Assembly (NCBI GenBank): GCA_017307285.1
Contig: JAFKFI010000110.1
Span: 1 to 43,014, forward strand
Direction of reading: 5' to 3'
DNA from: Alphaproteobacteria bacterium
Lineage (GTDB): Bacteria > Pseudomonadota > Alphaproteobacteria > Acetobacterales > Acetobacteraceae
Length of the DNA stretch: 43,014 nt
The notes below the pieces were generated by a model. It did no database searches, was not told where the DNA came from, and saw nothing but the letters and a program-made list of their open reading frames with translations. A program made the position numbers and the translations under genes. Positions 35,185 to 43,014 of this stretch are shown here, piece by piece. Position 1 is the first letter of the stretch. Every line of letters starts with the position of its first letter.

Positions 35185-35274
35185 GTCATGGCCGGCGAAG
35201 GCCGGCCATCCACGACTTCGACGGGCGGCCCCGCAAGTCGTGGATGCCCGTGACAAGCACGGGCATGACGATGG
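35185..35274. repeat. Compound palindromic intergenic repeat, 'SWPAKAGHP' type, copy C
   Basis: The best preserved copy: GTCATGGCCGGC with hairpin GGCCGGC/GCCGGCC at the left, central ATCCACGACTT/AAGTCGTGGAT, right hairpin GCCCGTG/CACGGGC, and end ATGACGATGG. In one frame it reads SWPAKAGHP. It lies between the aldo/keto reductase and Ldh-family genes, both leftward, so it could process or end the message between them. Confidence 0.85.
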
Positions 35275-35278
35275 CTGG

Positions 35279-36280
35279 CTACCGCGCCTCGCCGACAAAA
35301 CCGTTCTGCAATGCAGCAAGCTGCCGCAATGCATCGGCCGAAAGCGGTCCCTTGCTTACCGCCGCCGCCGCGTGCTCCAGTTCCTCGATCCGCGCCATGC
35401 CGATCAACACCGTGCTTACGCCGGGATTGGCGATAGAAAACCGCAAGGACGCCTCGGCCAGATCATCGGCAAAACCCTGCTCGATCAACGGCGCAAGCCG
35501 CCGCGCGCGCTGCACGTCGATACCGTAATCATGGCCCGAACCAATCGGCGCCGGCGGCGGCGAAGCGATCGGATGGCGCGCCTCGCTGCCGGACAACGCG
35601 CCGCCGGCCAGCACGCGAATGTTGATGACGCCCATTCCCGCCGCCTGCGCGCGGCCGATCAGATCGCCGTAGTCTTGCGCCGGATAGCCCGCCGGGACGG
35701 CGGCGCCCGCGCTCGGGTTCAGCATGTTGTAGCTGACCTGGGCGGTATCGAACGCCTGCGCGTCGATCACTTGCTGCAGCGCGGCAGTGTCGCCAACAGC
35801 AGTGATGCCGAAGAACTGCGTCTTCCCTTGCGTGCGCAAACGCTCGAGTGCGGGTACCACTTCGCTGAACACCGCGCGCAGGCTCAGCGCCTCGTCGCTG
35901 CTCTCTGGCGCGATCGCGTTGTGCAGCTGAAACAGGTCCACACTCTCGCGGCCCAGTCGCTTCAGACTTGCTTCCAACCCCTCCGGGATCACCTGTTCGA
36001 GCCGGTCATAATCGCCGGGCGACACACGGATCTTGGTGCCGACGAAAATGTCGGCAGTGACAGTGAGCTCGCTCAGCACTCGGCCAAGATTGCGCTCGGA
36101 GGCGCCGTCGCCGTATTGCGGGGCCGTGTCGAAATAGTTGATGCCAAGCTCGATCGCCCGCGCCACCGCGCGCCGCTGATCGGCGGGCTCGCCACGCACC
36201 ATCAGCCCGCCCACCGCGCCGCAGCCAAAGCCAAGGGCGGAGACCTTCAAGCCCGTCCGCCCGAGCGTCCGCGTCTCCAT
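35279..36280 (-). CDS. Aldo/keto reductase
   Basis: A 333-residue NADPH-dependent reductase of the aldo/keto reductase fold. It opens with TLGRTGLKVSALGFGCGAVGG. The catalytic tetrad is visible: Asp in NYFDTAPQYG (with Tyr three to five residues on), Lys in FVGTKI and His in LFQLHN. The C-terminal part VSTVLIGMARIEELE is the usual NADP-binding end. Members of this branch act on sugar aldehydes or L-galactose-like substrates, but the actual one is open. ATG 36280 starts at the normal N-terminus. It lies 63 bases downstream of ilvD in the same direction and may be co-transcribed with it. Confidence 0.93.
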   Translation of the reverse strand: METRTLGRTGLKVSALGFGCGAVGGLMVRGEPADQRRAVARAIELGINYFDTAPQYGDGASERNLGRVLSELTVTADIFVGTKIRVSPGDYDRLEQVIPEGLEASLKRLGRESVDLFQLHNAIAPESSDEALSLRAVFSEVVPALERLRTQGKTQFFGITAVGDTAALQQVIDAQAFDTAQVSYNMLNPSAGAAVPAGYPAQDYGDLIGRAQAAGMGVINIRVLAGGALSGSEARHPIASPPPAPIGSGHDYGIDVQRARRLAPLIEQGFADDLAEASLRFSIANPGVSTVLIGMARIEELEHAAAAVSKGPLSADALRQLAALQNGFVGEAR

Positions 36281-36343
36281 GACAGCCCTCCCCGTCCGCG
36301 CGTGGGAAGGCTAGGAGCGGTCCCTCACATCGTCAACGCGCCG

Positions 36344-38068
36344 TCAGATATCCGCGTAGCAATGCGTCTCGGCCTCGGCGCCGGGATGCGTCACAGCGCC
36401 GAGATGGGCGGGGCCGACCAGCTGCGCGTATTTCCAGATCGCCCCGCTGTTGTAATCGGTCTTGCGCGGCTGCCAGGCGGCGCGGCGCGAGGCAAACTCG
36501 GCATCGCTGAGCTGCACATCCATCGTGCCCTTCTCCGCGTCGATCACGATGCGGTCGCCGTTCCGCAGCAGCGCGATCGGGCCGCCGACCGCCGCCTCCG
36601 GCCCGACATGGCCGATGCAGAAGCCCCGCGTCGCACCCGAGAAGCGTCCGTCGGTGATCAGCGCGACCTGGTCGCCCATACCCTGCCCGTAGATCGCCGC
36701 CGTGGTGGACAGCATCTCGCGCATTCCCGGCCCGCCCTTCGGCCCCTCGTAGCGCACCACGATCACGTCGCCCGGCTTGTAGGCGCGCGCCTGCACCGCG
36801 CGGAACGCTTCCTCCTCCGAGTCGAAGCAAAGCGCGCTGCCCTCGAAGCGCAGCTTCTCCATCCCCGCGATCTTCACGATCGCACCGTCCGGCGCGAGAT
36901 TGCCCTTGAGCCCGACCACGCCGCCGGTCGGCGAGAGCGGCTTCGACACCGGATGGATCACGTCCTGATCGGTCGGAAACACCACATCCGCGATGCTCTC
37001 GGCCAGCGTCTTGCCCGTCACGGTCAGGCAATCGCCATGCAGCAAGCCGCCGTCCAGCAGCGCCTTCAAGATCACCTGGATGCCGCCGACCTTGTAGACG
37101 TCGAACGCGACGTATTTGCCGCCCGGCTTGAGGTCGGCGATGTACGGCGTGCGGCGCATGATCTCCACCACGTCGTCCATCGTGAACCGAATGCCCGCCT
37201 CGTGCGCGATCGCCGGCAGATGCAGCCCCGCATTGGTCGAGCCGCCGGTCGCACCCACCACGACAGCGGCGTTCTCCAGCGCGCGGCGCGTCACGATGTC
37301 GCGCGGGCGGATGTTCTGCTCGATAAGCCGCATCACCGCGCGGCCCGATTCCACCGCCCAGCGGTCGCGGTCCTCGTACGGCGCCGGCGCGCCGGCCGAG
37401 CCCGGCAACGCAAGGCCCATCGCCTCGCTCACCGTCGCCATCGTGTTGGCGGTGAACTGCCCCCCGCACGCGCCGGCCGACGGGCAGGCGACGCATTCGA
37501 GCTCGTGCAATTCCGCGTCCGACATCTTGCCCGCGGCATGCTGGCCGACAGCCTCGAACACGTCCACCACCGTTACGTCACGATCGTGGAACCGTCCCGG
37601 CAGGATCGAGCCGCCATACATGAACACGCTCGGCACGTTGAGCCGCAGCATCGCCATCATCATGCCGGGCAGCGACTTGTCACAGCCCGCCAGCCCAACC
37701 AGCGCGTCATAGCAATGCCCCCGCACCGTCAGCTCGACGGAGTCCGCGATCAGGTCGCGCGACACCAGCGAGGATTTCATCCCCTGGTGCCCCATCGCGA
37801 TGCCGTCGGTCACGGTGATGGTGGTGAACTCGCGCGGCGTGCCGCCCTGCTCGGCGACCCCCTTCTTCACCGACTGCGCCTGGCGCGACAGCGCGATGTT
37901 GCAAGGCGCGGCCTCGTTCCAGCAGGTCGCCACACCGACGAAGGGCTGGTTGATCTCGTCCTCGGTCAGCCCCATCGCGTAGTAGTAGCTGCGATGCGGC
38001 GCGCGATCCGGCCCCTCGGTCACATGCCGCGACGGCAGCTTCGACCGATCCCAACGCTTCTCCAGCAT
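36344..38068 (-). CDS. ilvD: Dihydroxy-acid dehydratase
   Basis: A 574-residue IlvD/Edd-family dehydratase; it makes the 2-oxo acid precursors of valine, isoleucine and leucine. The Fe-S cluster cysteines are in [21 protein letters not shown] and [12 protein letters not shown]. Further signatures are [26 protein letters not shown] and [26 protein letters not shown] 38068 is preceded by GAGGGAGG. It starts 19 bases after the valS stop, so the two are one operon: precursor synthesis and charging of valine together. Other members of the family act on sugar acids, and a paralogue role cannot be excluded since no other ilv gene is near. Confidence 0.95.
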   Translation of the reverse strand: MLEKRWDRSKLPSRHVTEGPDRAPHRSYYYAMGLTEDEINQPFVGVATCWNEAAPCNIALSRQAQSVKKGVAEQGGTPREFTTITVTDGIAMGHQGMKSSLVSRDLIADSVELTVRGHCYDALVGLAGCDKSLPGMMMAMLRLNVPSVFMYGGSILPGRFHDRDVTVVDVFEAVGQHAAGKMSDAELHELECVACPSAGACGGQFTANTMATVSEAMGLALPGSAGAPAPYEDRDRWAVESGRAVMRLIEQNIRPRDIVTRRALENAAVVVGATGGSTNAGLHLPAIAHEAGIRFTMDDVVEIMRRTPYIADLKPGGKYVAFDVYKVGGIQVILKALLDGGLLHGDCLTVTGKTLAESIADVVFPTDQDVIHPVSKPLSPTGGVVGLKGNLAPDGAIVKIAGMEKLRFEGSALCFDSEEEAFRAVQARAYKPGDVIVVRYEGPKGGPGMREMLSTTAAIYGQGMGDQVALITDGRFSGATRGFCIGHVGPEAAVGGPIALLRNGDRIVIDAEKGTMDVQLSDAEFASRRAAWQPRKTDYNSGAIWKYAQLVGPAHLGAVTHPGAEAETHCYADI

Positions 38069-38087
38069 GGCTTGGCCTCCCTCGAAC

Positions 38088-40790
38088 TTAGTCGATGCGT
38101 CGCAGCGCCGCGTCAAGCCGCGCGATCTCGTCCCGTGCCGATTGCAGCCGCTCGCGATTCTCCTCGACGACCTCGGCCGGGGCGCGGCGGACGAAATCGG
38201 CGTTGTCCAGCTTCTTGCCGATCTTTCCCGCTTCCTGCTCGGCCTTGACCCGCTCACGGCCAAGCCGCGCACGCTCGGCGTCGAGATCGATCACCCCGGC
38301 GAGCGGCAGCACGATCGTCGCCTCGTCCAGCACCGCCTGCGCCGCACCCTTCGGCATCTCACCGGAGAGCGGCCCAAACTCCGACGCTCGCGCCATCCGC
38401 CGGATCGCCTCGATCCAACGTTCGCCGCGCGCCAGCGTCTCCGGCCGTGCATCACGCAGCAGGATCGGCGTGAGCGTCGCGGGCGGCACGTTCATCTCGG
38501 AACGCACCGTGCGGACCTCGCCGATCAGCCGTACCACCCAATCGAGCTCCGCCCGCGCCTCCTCCGCGCCCGGCACCGCGACGGGCTCCGGCCACGGCGC
38601 GCCGATCAGGCTGCAATCCGGGCCGTAGCCGAAGCGGTCCCACAATTCCTCGGTGACAAACGGCATCGCGGGATGCAGCAGCCGCAGGATGATCCCAAGC
38701 ACATGCGCCGCCGTGGCGCGCACCTCGACCGCCGCCGGCGTGTCGCCTTCCGCCAGGACCGGCTTGGCGAGTTCAAGAAACCAGTCGCAGAACAGGTTCC
38801 AGGTGAAACGATAGCCGGCGCCGGCGTAGTCGTTCATGCGGTAGGCTTCCAGCGCCGCATCGGCATCCGCCACCGCGCGGTTCGCCGCATCCAGAATCCA
38901 GCGCGTCAAAGGCAACGTCACGCCAGACGGATCGAACGCCGCATCCGGCCGCACGCCGTTCATCTCGCAAAACCGTGCCGCGTTCCATAGCTTCGTCGCG
39001 AACCGGCGATGCTCCTCAACGCGCGCCGGGCTCAGCTTGACATCCCGCCCCGGCCCGGTCAGCGCGCAAATGGTGAAGCGCAGCGCGTCGGCGCCGTAGC
39101 TGTCGATTAGCTCCAGCGGGTCGATCACGTTGCCCTTGGATTTCGACATCTTCTGGCCGCGCTCGTCCCGCACCAGGCCGTGGATGTAGACAGTGCGGAA
39201 CGGCACATCGCCCATGAAATGCAGCCCCATCATCATCATCCGGGCGACCCAGAAGAAGATGATGTCGAATCCCGTCACGAGCACGTCGGTCGGGTAGTAG
39301 CGCGCGAGCTCCGCCGTCTGCTCCGGCCAGCCCAAGGTCGAGAACGGCCACAGGCCGGAACTGAACCAGGTATCGAGAACATCCGCGTCGCGGGTCAGCG
39401 CCTCGTCGCGCCCGTAATGCGCCCGCGCCGCCGCGAGCGCCTCCTCCTCGGTGCGCTCGACGAACACCGCGCCGTCCGGCCCGTACCAGGCGGGAATGCG
39501 ATGGCCCCACCAGAGCTGGCGGCTGATGCACCAGGGCTGGATGTCGCGCATCCAGGCGAAGAACGTGTTCTCCCACTGCTTCGGCACGAACACCGTGCGC
39601 CCGCTCTCCACCGCCGCGATCGCCGGCTTGGCGAGCTCGCCCGCATTCGCGTACCACTGGGTGGTCAGGAACGGCTCGATCGGCACGCCCGAACGGTCGC
39701 CGTGCGGTACCTGATGCGTGTGCGGCTCGATCTTTTCCAGCAACCCGAGCCGCTCCAGCTCGGCGACGATCGCGCGACGCGCAACGAGACGATCCTGGCC
39801 TGCCAAGCCGCGCAGGAAGGCGGGATCGGCCACACCCTCCACCGGCGCGATCGCGTCGGCGATCTCGTCGAGCACCACACGCGCCTCGCGATCCAGAATG
39901 GACGGCATCGGCAACCCATGCCGCTGCCCCACGCCGAAATCGTTGAAATCGTGCGCGGGCGTGATCTTGACCGCGCCAGTGCCCTTCTCGGGATCGGAAT
40001 ACTCATCCGCGACGATCGGAATGCGCCGGCCGACCAGCGGCAGGATCGCCTGCTTGCCGACAAGATCGGAAAAACGCGGATCGTCGGGATGCACGGCGAC
40101 GCCCGTATCCCCGAGCATCGTCTCCGGCCGCGTCGTCGCCACTGTGATGAACCGGCCGGGCTCGCCCGCGATCGGATAGCGGATGTGCCAGAGGCTGCCC
40201 TTCACCTCGGCGTTCTCGACCTCGAGGTCGGAGATCGCGGACTGGAATTTCGGGTCCCAGTTCACCAGCCGCCGGTCGCGATAGATCAGACCCTGGCGGT
40301 ACAGCGTGACGAACACCTCGCGGACCGCAGCCGAGAGCCCGTCATCCATCGTGAAGCGCTCGCGCGGCCAGTCGAGCGAGGCGCCGAGCCGGCGCAGTTG
40401 GCGCGTGATCGCCCCACCCGATTCCGCCTTCCACTGCCAGACGCGATCGACAAAGCCTTCGCGCCCGAGCGCCTGGCGCGACGAACCCTGCTCCGCGAGC
40501 AGCCGCTCGACCACCATTTGCGTCGCGATGCCGGCATGGTCGGAGCCCGGCTGCCACAGCGCGTCCCGCCCCTGCATCCGCCGCCAGCGGATCAGCGTAT
40601 CCTGGATGGTGAAGGTCAGCGCATGACCCATGTGCAGGCTGCCGGTCACGTTCGGCGGCGGGATCATGATGGTGAACGGCGCCGCATTGGAATCCGGGTG
40701 CGCGGCGAACGCACCCTCGCGCTCCCAGCCCTCGTATAGACGGGGCTCGATCTCGGCAGGCGTGTAAGTCTTGCTTAACATTGTCATCAA
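38088..40790 (-). CDS. valS: Valyl-tRNA synthetase
   Basis: Class Ia aminoacyl-tRNA synthetase of about 900 residues that charges tRNA-Val. The HIGH motif appears as PPPNVTGSLHMGHAL (His53 to His56) and KMSKS as GQKMSKSKGN near residue 548. The editing domain lies between them (TTRPETMLGDTGVAVHPDD). The C-terminal coiled coil (LDAERARLGRERVKAEQEAG onward) contacts the tRNA. Starts at ATG 40790 or ATG 40781 are both possible; I list the longer. It follows the popZ-like gene by 55 bases and is followed by ilvD at 19 bases, all leftward. Confidence 0.98.
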   Translation of the reverse strand: MMTMLSKTYTPAEIEPRLYEGWEREGAFAAHPDSNAAPFTIMIPPPNVTGSLHMGHALTFTIQDTLIRWRRMQGRDALWQPGSDHAGIATQMVVERLLAEQGSSRQALGREGFVDRVWQWKAESGGAITRQLRRLGASLDWPRERFTMDDGLSAAVREVFVTLYRQGLIYRDRRLVNWDPKFQSAISDLEVENAEVKGSLWHIRYPIAGEPGRFITVATTRPETMLGDTGVAVHPDDPRFSDLVGKQAILPLVGRRIPIVADEYSDPEKGTGAVKITPAHDFNDFGVGQRHGLPMPSILDREARVVLDEIADAIAPVEGVADPAFLRGLAGQDRLVARRAIVAELERLGLLEKIEPHTHQVPHGDRSGVPIEPFLTTQWYANAGELAKPAIAAVESGRTVFVPKQWENTFFAWMRDIQPWCISRQLWWGHRIPAWYGPDGAVFVERTEEEALAAARAHYGRDEALTRDADVLDTWFSSGLWPFSTLGWPEQTAELARYYPTDVLVTGFDIIFFWVARMMMMGLHFMGDVPFRTVYIHGLVRDERGQKMSKSKGNVIDPLELIDSYGADALRFTICALTGPGRDVKLSPARVEEHRRFATKLWNAARFCEMNGVRPDAAFDPSGVTLPLTRWILDAANRAVADADAALEAYRMNDYAGAGYRFTWNLFCDWFLELAKPVLAEGDTPAAVEVRATAAHVLGIILRLLHPAMPFVTEELWDRFGYGPDCSLIGAPWPEPVAVPGAEEARAELDWVVRLIGEVRTVRSEMNVPPATLTPILLRDARPETLARGERWIEAIRRMARASEFGPLSGEMPKGAAQAVLDEATIVLPLAGVIDLDAERARLGRERVKAEQEAGKIGKKLDNADFVRRAPAEVVEENRERLQSARDEIARLDAALRRID

Positions 40791-40845
40791 CTCGGAGGCG
40801 GCGTCGCTATGTCAACGCCGCGGCGGCAGGTCGTCGGCGGATCGG

Positions 40846-41424
40846 TCAGATATCCGCGCGTCCTACCACCCGCTCGATCTCGATCCGCACCAGCCGCTCC
40901 ACAAGCGGCGGCAGATTGACGTCGAGCCACTGCTTGAGGATCGGCCGCAGCTCGTCGCGTACCAGATCCTCGAGCGTCGGCCCGCCCTGATGGAGCTGGG
41001 CCGATCGTCCCGTCAAGGTTCGGACCAGCGTGCCGACGGACGACGCCGCGGCGGCCGCGGCCTCGGGCGCTACCAGTCCGCCGCCATGCGCGTCCGAATT
41101 GACCGTCTGCGGGATCGGCTCGGGCGGGCGTGCCGGCTCGGTCTGGGCGTCTTCAGTCATTGCTTGCTCCACCGGGGCGTTGGGGGTCGGCTCTTCGACC
41201 ATCATGGAGGGATCGAGGACGAGGACGCCCGGGTCCTGGCCCTTGTTGTCCTTCGCAGGGCGAGGCTTCTCGACAGAGTCTTTCTCCGCGCCGGTATTCC
41301 CGGCGCCCTCAGCCCCTGCCGGGGGTTCGTCCTCGCTGAGGATGCGGCGAATGGAGGCGAGAATGTCCTCCATCGAGGGATCGCCCCCCTGCTCATGCCC
41401 CGCCGGCGTCTTGGCCCCACTCAT
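40846..41424 (-). CDS. DUF2497 / PopZ-like polar organising protein
   Basis: A 192-residue protein with the two conserved ends of the PopZ/DUF2497 family: SMEDILASIRRILSEDE (17-33) and the C-terminal helices LEDLVRDELRPILKQWLD, then LPPLVERLVRIEIERVVGR. The middle part is acidic, rich in Pro, Glu and Ala, and disordered, as in PopZ. In Caulobacter PopZ forms a matrix at the pole that holds the chromosome origin. The place between tolC and valS is the standard one in alphaproteobacteria. It starts 25 bases after the end of the tolC-derived frame. Function in this organism is inferred from family. Confidence 0.9.
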   Translation of the reverse strand: MSGAKTPAGHEQGGDPSMEDILASIRRILSEDEPPAGAEGAGNTGAEKDSVEKPRPAKDNKGQDPGVLVLDPSMMVEEPTPNAPVEQAMTEDAQTEPARPPEPIPQTVNSDAHGGGLVAPEAAAAAASSVGTLVRTLTGRSAQLHQGGPTLEDLVRDELRPILKQWLDVNLPPLVERLVRIEIERVVGRADI

Positions 41425-41449
41425 GCCGCGTCCCCTGGCTGCGTGCCGG

Positions 41450-42313
41450 TCAGCGACCCGGCTGGTTGGTGGCGTAGTCCCCGAGGCCGGTCCACTTGTT
41501 CTTGACCTCGTTGTAGTAGGCCGTCTCGTCGTACAGCGGCACCGGCAAATGCAGGTCGCGCGCGGTCAGGCGGCCCACCGCCTGGGCCACTTGGAAGGAC
41601 GCTGTGACCAGCTGGGTCAGCGACTGCACCAGGTTGGTCCGCGAGTTCAGCAGGGTCTGCTGGGCGTTCAACACGTCCAGCGTCGTGCGGCTGCCGACGA
41701 TCGCCTCGCGCTGCACGCCCTCGAGCGCGATCTCGTTGGCGCGGATCTGCGAGCGAAGGCTCTGCGCGGAGGCGCGGGCTGCGATCAGCGTCTCCCACGC
41801 ATTCACCGCGTTCTGCACCGCGGTGCGCCGCGCGTCGTCCACCGTCCGGCTGATCTTGGCGACGAGTGCCATCGGGTCGCCGCCCGATCCGAGCAAACCT
41901 CCTTTCTTAGAGGGGATTTCAGGTAAGTCCTGGCCAGCGGCCTGGACGATCGGCGGGGCGCCCTTCGTTGCGCCGTCGAGAGTCACGGTCGCGTCGCCGC
42001 TGAAAAACGAGCGCGAGATCGACGCCCTGACGCCTTGCAGGACCGGAATGTTCCGGTCGAGGCGGACCGTCACGAGCACCATTGACGGCTCCCGCGCGTC
42101 TAGGCGGATCGACGTCACCGACCCGGCGGGCACTCCGGAATAGGTTACGGAGGATCCCTTCTTTATGCCAGCGACGCTCTGGTCGAACCGGATCAGGTAA
42201 TCTCGTCCGTCGGGATTGCGGGCAGAGACGATCCAGAGCGTGAAGACCACCAGCGTGAACAGTAATACGCCCACCACGGCAAACACGAGCAGTCGGTTCG
42301 AGCTAGTCTCCAT
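41450..42313 (-). CDS. MlaD-TolC chimera: MCE domain N-terminus fused in frame to TolC C-terminus
   Basis: One frame of 287 residues with two unrelated halves. Residues 1-about 160 are an MlaD-type lipid-transport protein: one membrane helix (RLLVFAVVGVLLFTLVVF), then an MCE domain (YLIRFDQSVAGIKKGSSVTY, SGVPAGSVTSIRL, SGDATVTLDGATKGAPP) and the start of the region after it (GGDPMALVAKISRTVDD). From about 161 on it is the C-terminal end of a TolC outer-membrane efflux protein: ARRTAVQNAVNAWETL, IALEGVQREAIVGSRTTLD, VLNAQQTLLNSR, VGRLTARDLHLPV. A usual TolC has about 450-500 residues; only the last about 125 are left, too few for barrel or tunnel. The left neighbour popZ-like/valS fits tolC and the right neighbours do not. 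Either a real fusion or a contig mis-join. Confidence 0.85.
   Translation of the reverse strand: METSSNRLLVFAVVGVLLFTLVVFTLWIVSARNPDGRDYLIRFDQSVAGIKKGSSVTYSGVPAGSVTSIRLDAREPSMVLVTVRLDRNIPVLQGVRASISRSFFSGDATVTLDGATKGAPPIVQAAGQDLPEIPSKKGGLLGSGGDPMALVAKISRTVDDARRTAVQNAVNAWETLIAARASAQSLRSQIRANEIALEGVQREAIVGSRTTLDVLNAQQTLLNSRTNLVQSLTQLVTASFQVAQAVGRLTARDLHLPVPLYDETAYYNEVKNKWTGLGDYATNQPGR
41825..41840. other. Junction between tolC-derived and mlaD-derived DNA
   Basis: The two halves of the chimeric frame meet about here, around the codons for DDARR (residues 159-163). Left of it the DNA is very GC-rich with G/C at almost every third codon position. Right of it A/T-ending codons are frequent, for example in 41900-41925 and 42285-42380. 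The exact point cannot be set because both parents could encode a similar DxARR stretch. Confidence 0.6.
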
Positions 42314-42438
42314 GGACTGGTTCGAACTACCGTGCGGATACAAATATGTAAACCGATTAGTTGCGTTTTCGATGGCTGATGTTGACCGAGTGTTCGTTCC
42401 GATGGAATGTGTCTGCTTCGCACTGGCAGGAGAATGCA

Positions 42439-42843
42439 TTGGTCCCCGAAAACGCAATGCCCGCCATCCCCTGGAGCAAAGAGCTCGGCCTGGAGACCCT
42501 TTCCCTCGGTGACGGCCTCTGCTCGATGCGGCTCTCGTGCCGCCCGGACCTCACGGACGGCGGCGGCGCGATCGCCGCTGGCGTCGTTGCGAGCCTGATC
42601 GATCATGCCTGCGGTGGAGCGATCATGTCGCGATCACAAGGCCTGTCGATCTCCACCCTGAATCTGAAGATCGACCACGTGAGAGCTCCGTTCGCGACCT
42701 GCGCCGTGACGGCCTGGGCCCATTGCTACAAAGTGTCGGAGACGATGGCGTTCGTCCGGGCCGAGGCGTGGGACCGTGGGCCCGCAGACATTTTCGCCGC
42801 GGCGCAGGGGGTTTTCGCAATGAACAGGCCGGTTGCGAGATGA
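42439..42843 (+). CDS. PaaI-type hotdog-fold thioesterase (first of a tandem pair)
   Basis: A small acyl-CoA thioesterase-like protein of about 134 residues. LGDGLCSMRLSCRPDLTDGGGAI, then VASLIDHACGGAIMS, is the hotdog-fold helix and active-site region, with Asp-His in the place of the PaaI catalytic motif. The following STLNLKIDHVRAP is the typical central strand. Two starts are possible. TTG 42439 has AGGAG at 6 bases. ATG 42457 is the first ATG in frame, but lacks a good site. It is divergent from the MlaD part of the chimera and its stop overlaps the start of a second thioesterase gene (ATGA). Base composition is lower in GC than in the rest of the window. Confidence 0.85.
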   Translation: MVPENAMPAIPWSKELGLETLSLGDGLCSMRLSCRPDLTDGGGAIAAGVVASLIDHACGGAIMSRSQGLSISTLNLKIDHVRAPFATCAVTAWAHCYKVSETMAFVRAEAWDRGPADIFAAAQGVFAMNRPVAR

Positions 42844-43014
42844 CGCTGGACCCGCACAGCGCCGCCTGCATGACGACGTCGGGCTTCTCGGCCAAGCTCG
42901 GCGCGATGATCGACGTTGCCGAAGCGGGTGCGGCGTGGACACTATCCCCAACGCCAGAACTGATCGGCAACCCAATCGTCGCGGCGCCCCACGGCGGTGC
43001 CGTCACAGCCCTCC
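42840..43014 (+). CDS. PaaI-type thioesterase, second of a tandem pair, cut by window end
   Basis: The first 58 codons of a second hotdog-fold thioesterase. ATG 42840 overlaps the TGA of the first gene (ATGA). My translation ends LIGNPIVAAPHGGAVTAL, where GNP-x8-HGG is the typical PaaI substrate-binding segment. Tandem PaaI pairs with such overlap suggest a heterodimer. The rest lies beyond the window. Confidence 0.75.
   Translation, partial: MTLDPHSAACMTTSGFSAKLGAMIDVAEAGAAWTLSPTPELIGNPIVAAPHGGAVTAL

Noticed and set aside
34994-38248. Open frame of 1084 codons on the plus strand
   Set aside because: It runs antisense to ilvD and the aldo/keto reductase gene and through repeat copy C. Its composition is Arg/His/Ala-rich without any domain, a GC-driven shadow frame.

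Overview
The window looks like chromosomal DNA from a high-GC alphaproteobacterium, most likely Rhodospirillales and perhaps Acetobacteraceae. The grounds are GC-rich third codon positions, the gene order tolC / popZ-like (DUF2497) / valS, the dprA-topA pair, a polyprenyl diphosphate synthase divergent from a DUF2007 plus NPPY-methyltransferase pair, and dispersed palindromes of the 'SWPAKAGHP' type seen in alphaproteobacterial intergenic DNA. The taxonomic call is inference. I see no tRNA, rRNA, CRISPR array, transposase or integrase, and no gap between genes longer than 300 bases.

Region 1 (1-11.3 kb) is accessory metabolism. Leftward genes encode an N-acyl-D-amino-acid deacylase-type amidohydrolase, a Tat-exported family 1 solute-binding protein and a CoxL/xanthine-dehydrogenase-type molybdenum hydroxylase that runs off the left edge. 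Rightward genes encode a ring-cleavage-type VOC dioxygenase and a double-domain CaiB/BaiF CoA-transferase. A crotonase and a type II dehydroquinase homologue follow leftward, then an enolase-superfamily enzyme rightward. Four of these enzymes lack expected catalytic residues, in one of its two domains for the CoA-transferase. Region 2 (11.3-17.5 kb) has a MoaD/ThiS-like protein paired with a BNR-repeat protein, then dprA and topA and a Pro/Arg-rich hypothetical gene.

Region 3 (17.6-23.9 kb) carries an RraA-family aldolase divergent from an ACMSD-like amidohydrolase, a PemK/MazF toxin-antitoxin pair, a DadA-like D-amino-acid dehydrogenase and a chemoreceptor. Region 4 (23.6-30.6 kb) holds a small secreted protein and a phage tail-fibre-like protein downstream of polyprenyl diphosphate synthase, then DUF2007, a methyltransferase, nrdB and a thiolase. 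Region 5 (30.6-36.3 kb) is a leftward set: Ldh-family dehydrogenase, ADP-forming-type acyl-CoA synthetase and an orphan branched-chain-type solute-binding protein, with an aldo/keto reductase before it. Region 6 (36.3-41.8 kb) is ilvD, valS and popZ-like, preceded by the 3' part of tolC.

At about 41.83 kb the tolC 3' end is joined in frame to the 5' part of an mlaD-like (MCE domain) gene. Beyond this point base composition and gene style change, and two tandem PaaI-type thioesterases follow. This is either a real recombination or a chimeric assembly join, and it is the most striking feature of the window. Two repeat families are also present. Three 'CGTAGGGCGGA' palindromes all sit between convergent genes. 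Three ~90-bp compound palindromes sit in other gaps, and one of them supplies the stop codon of the methyltransferase gene.
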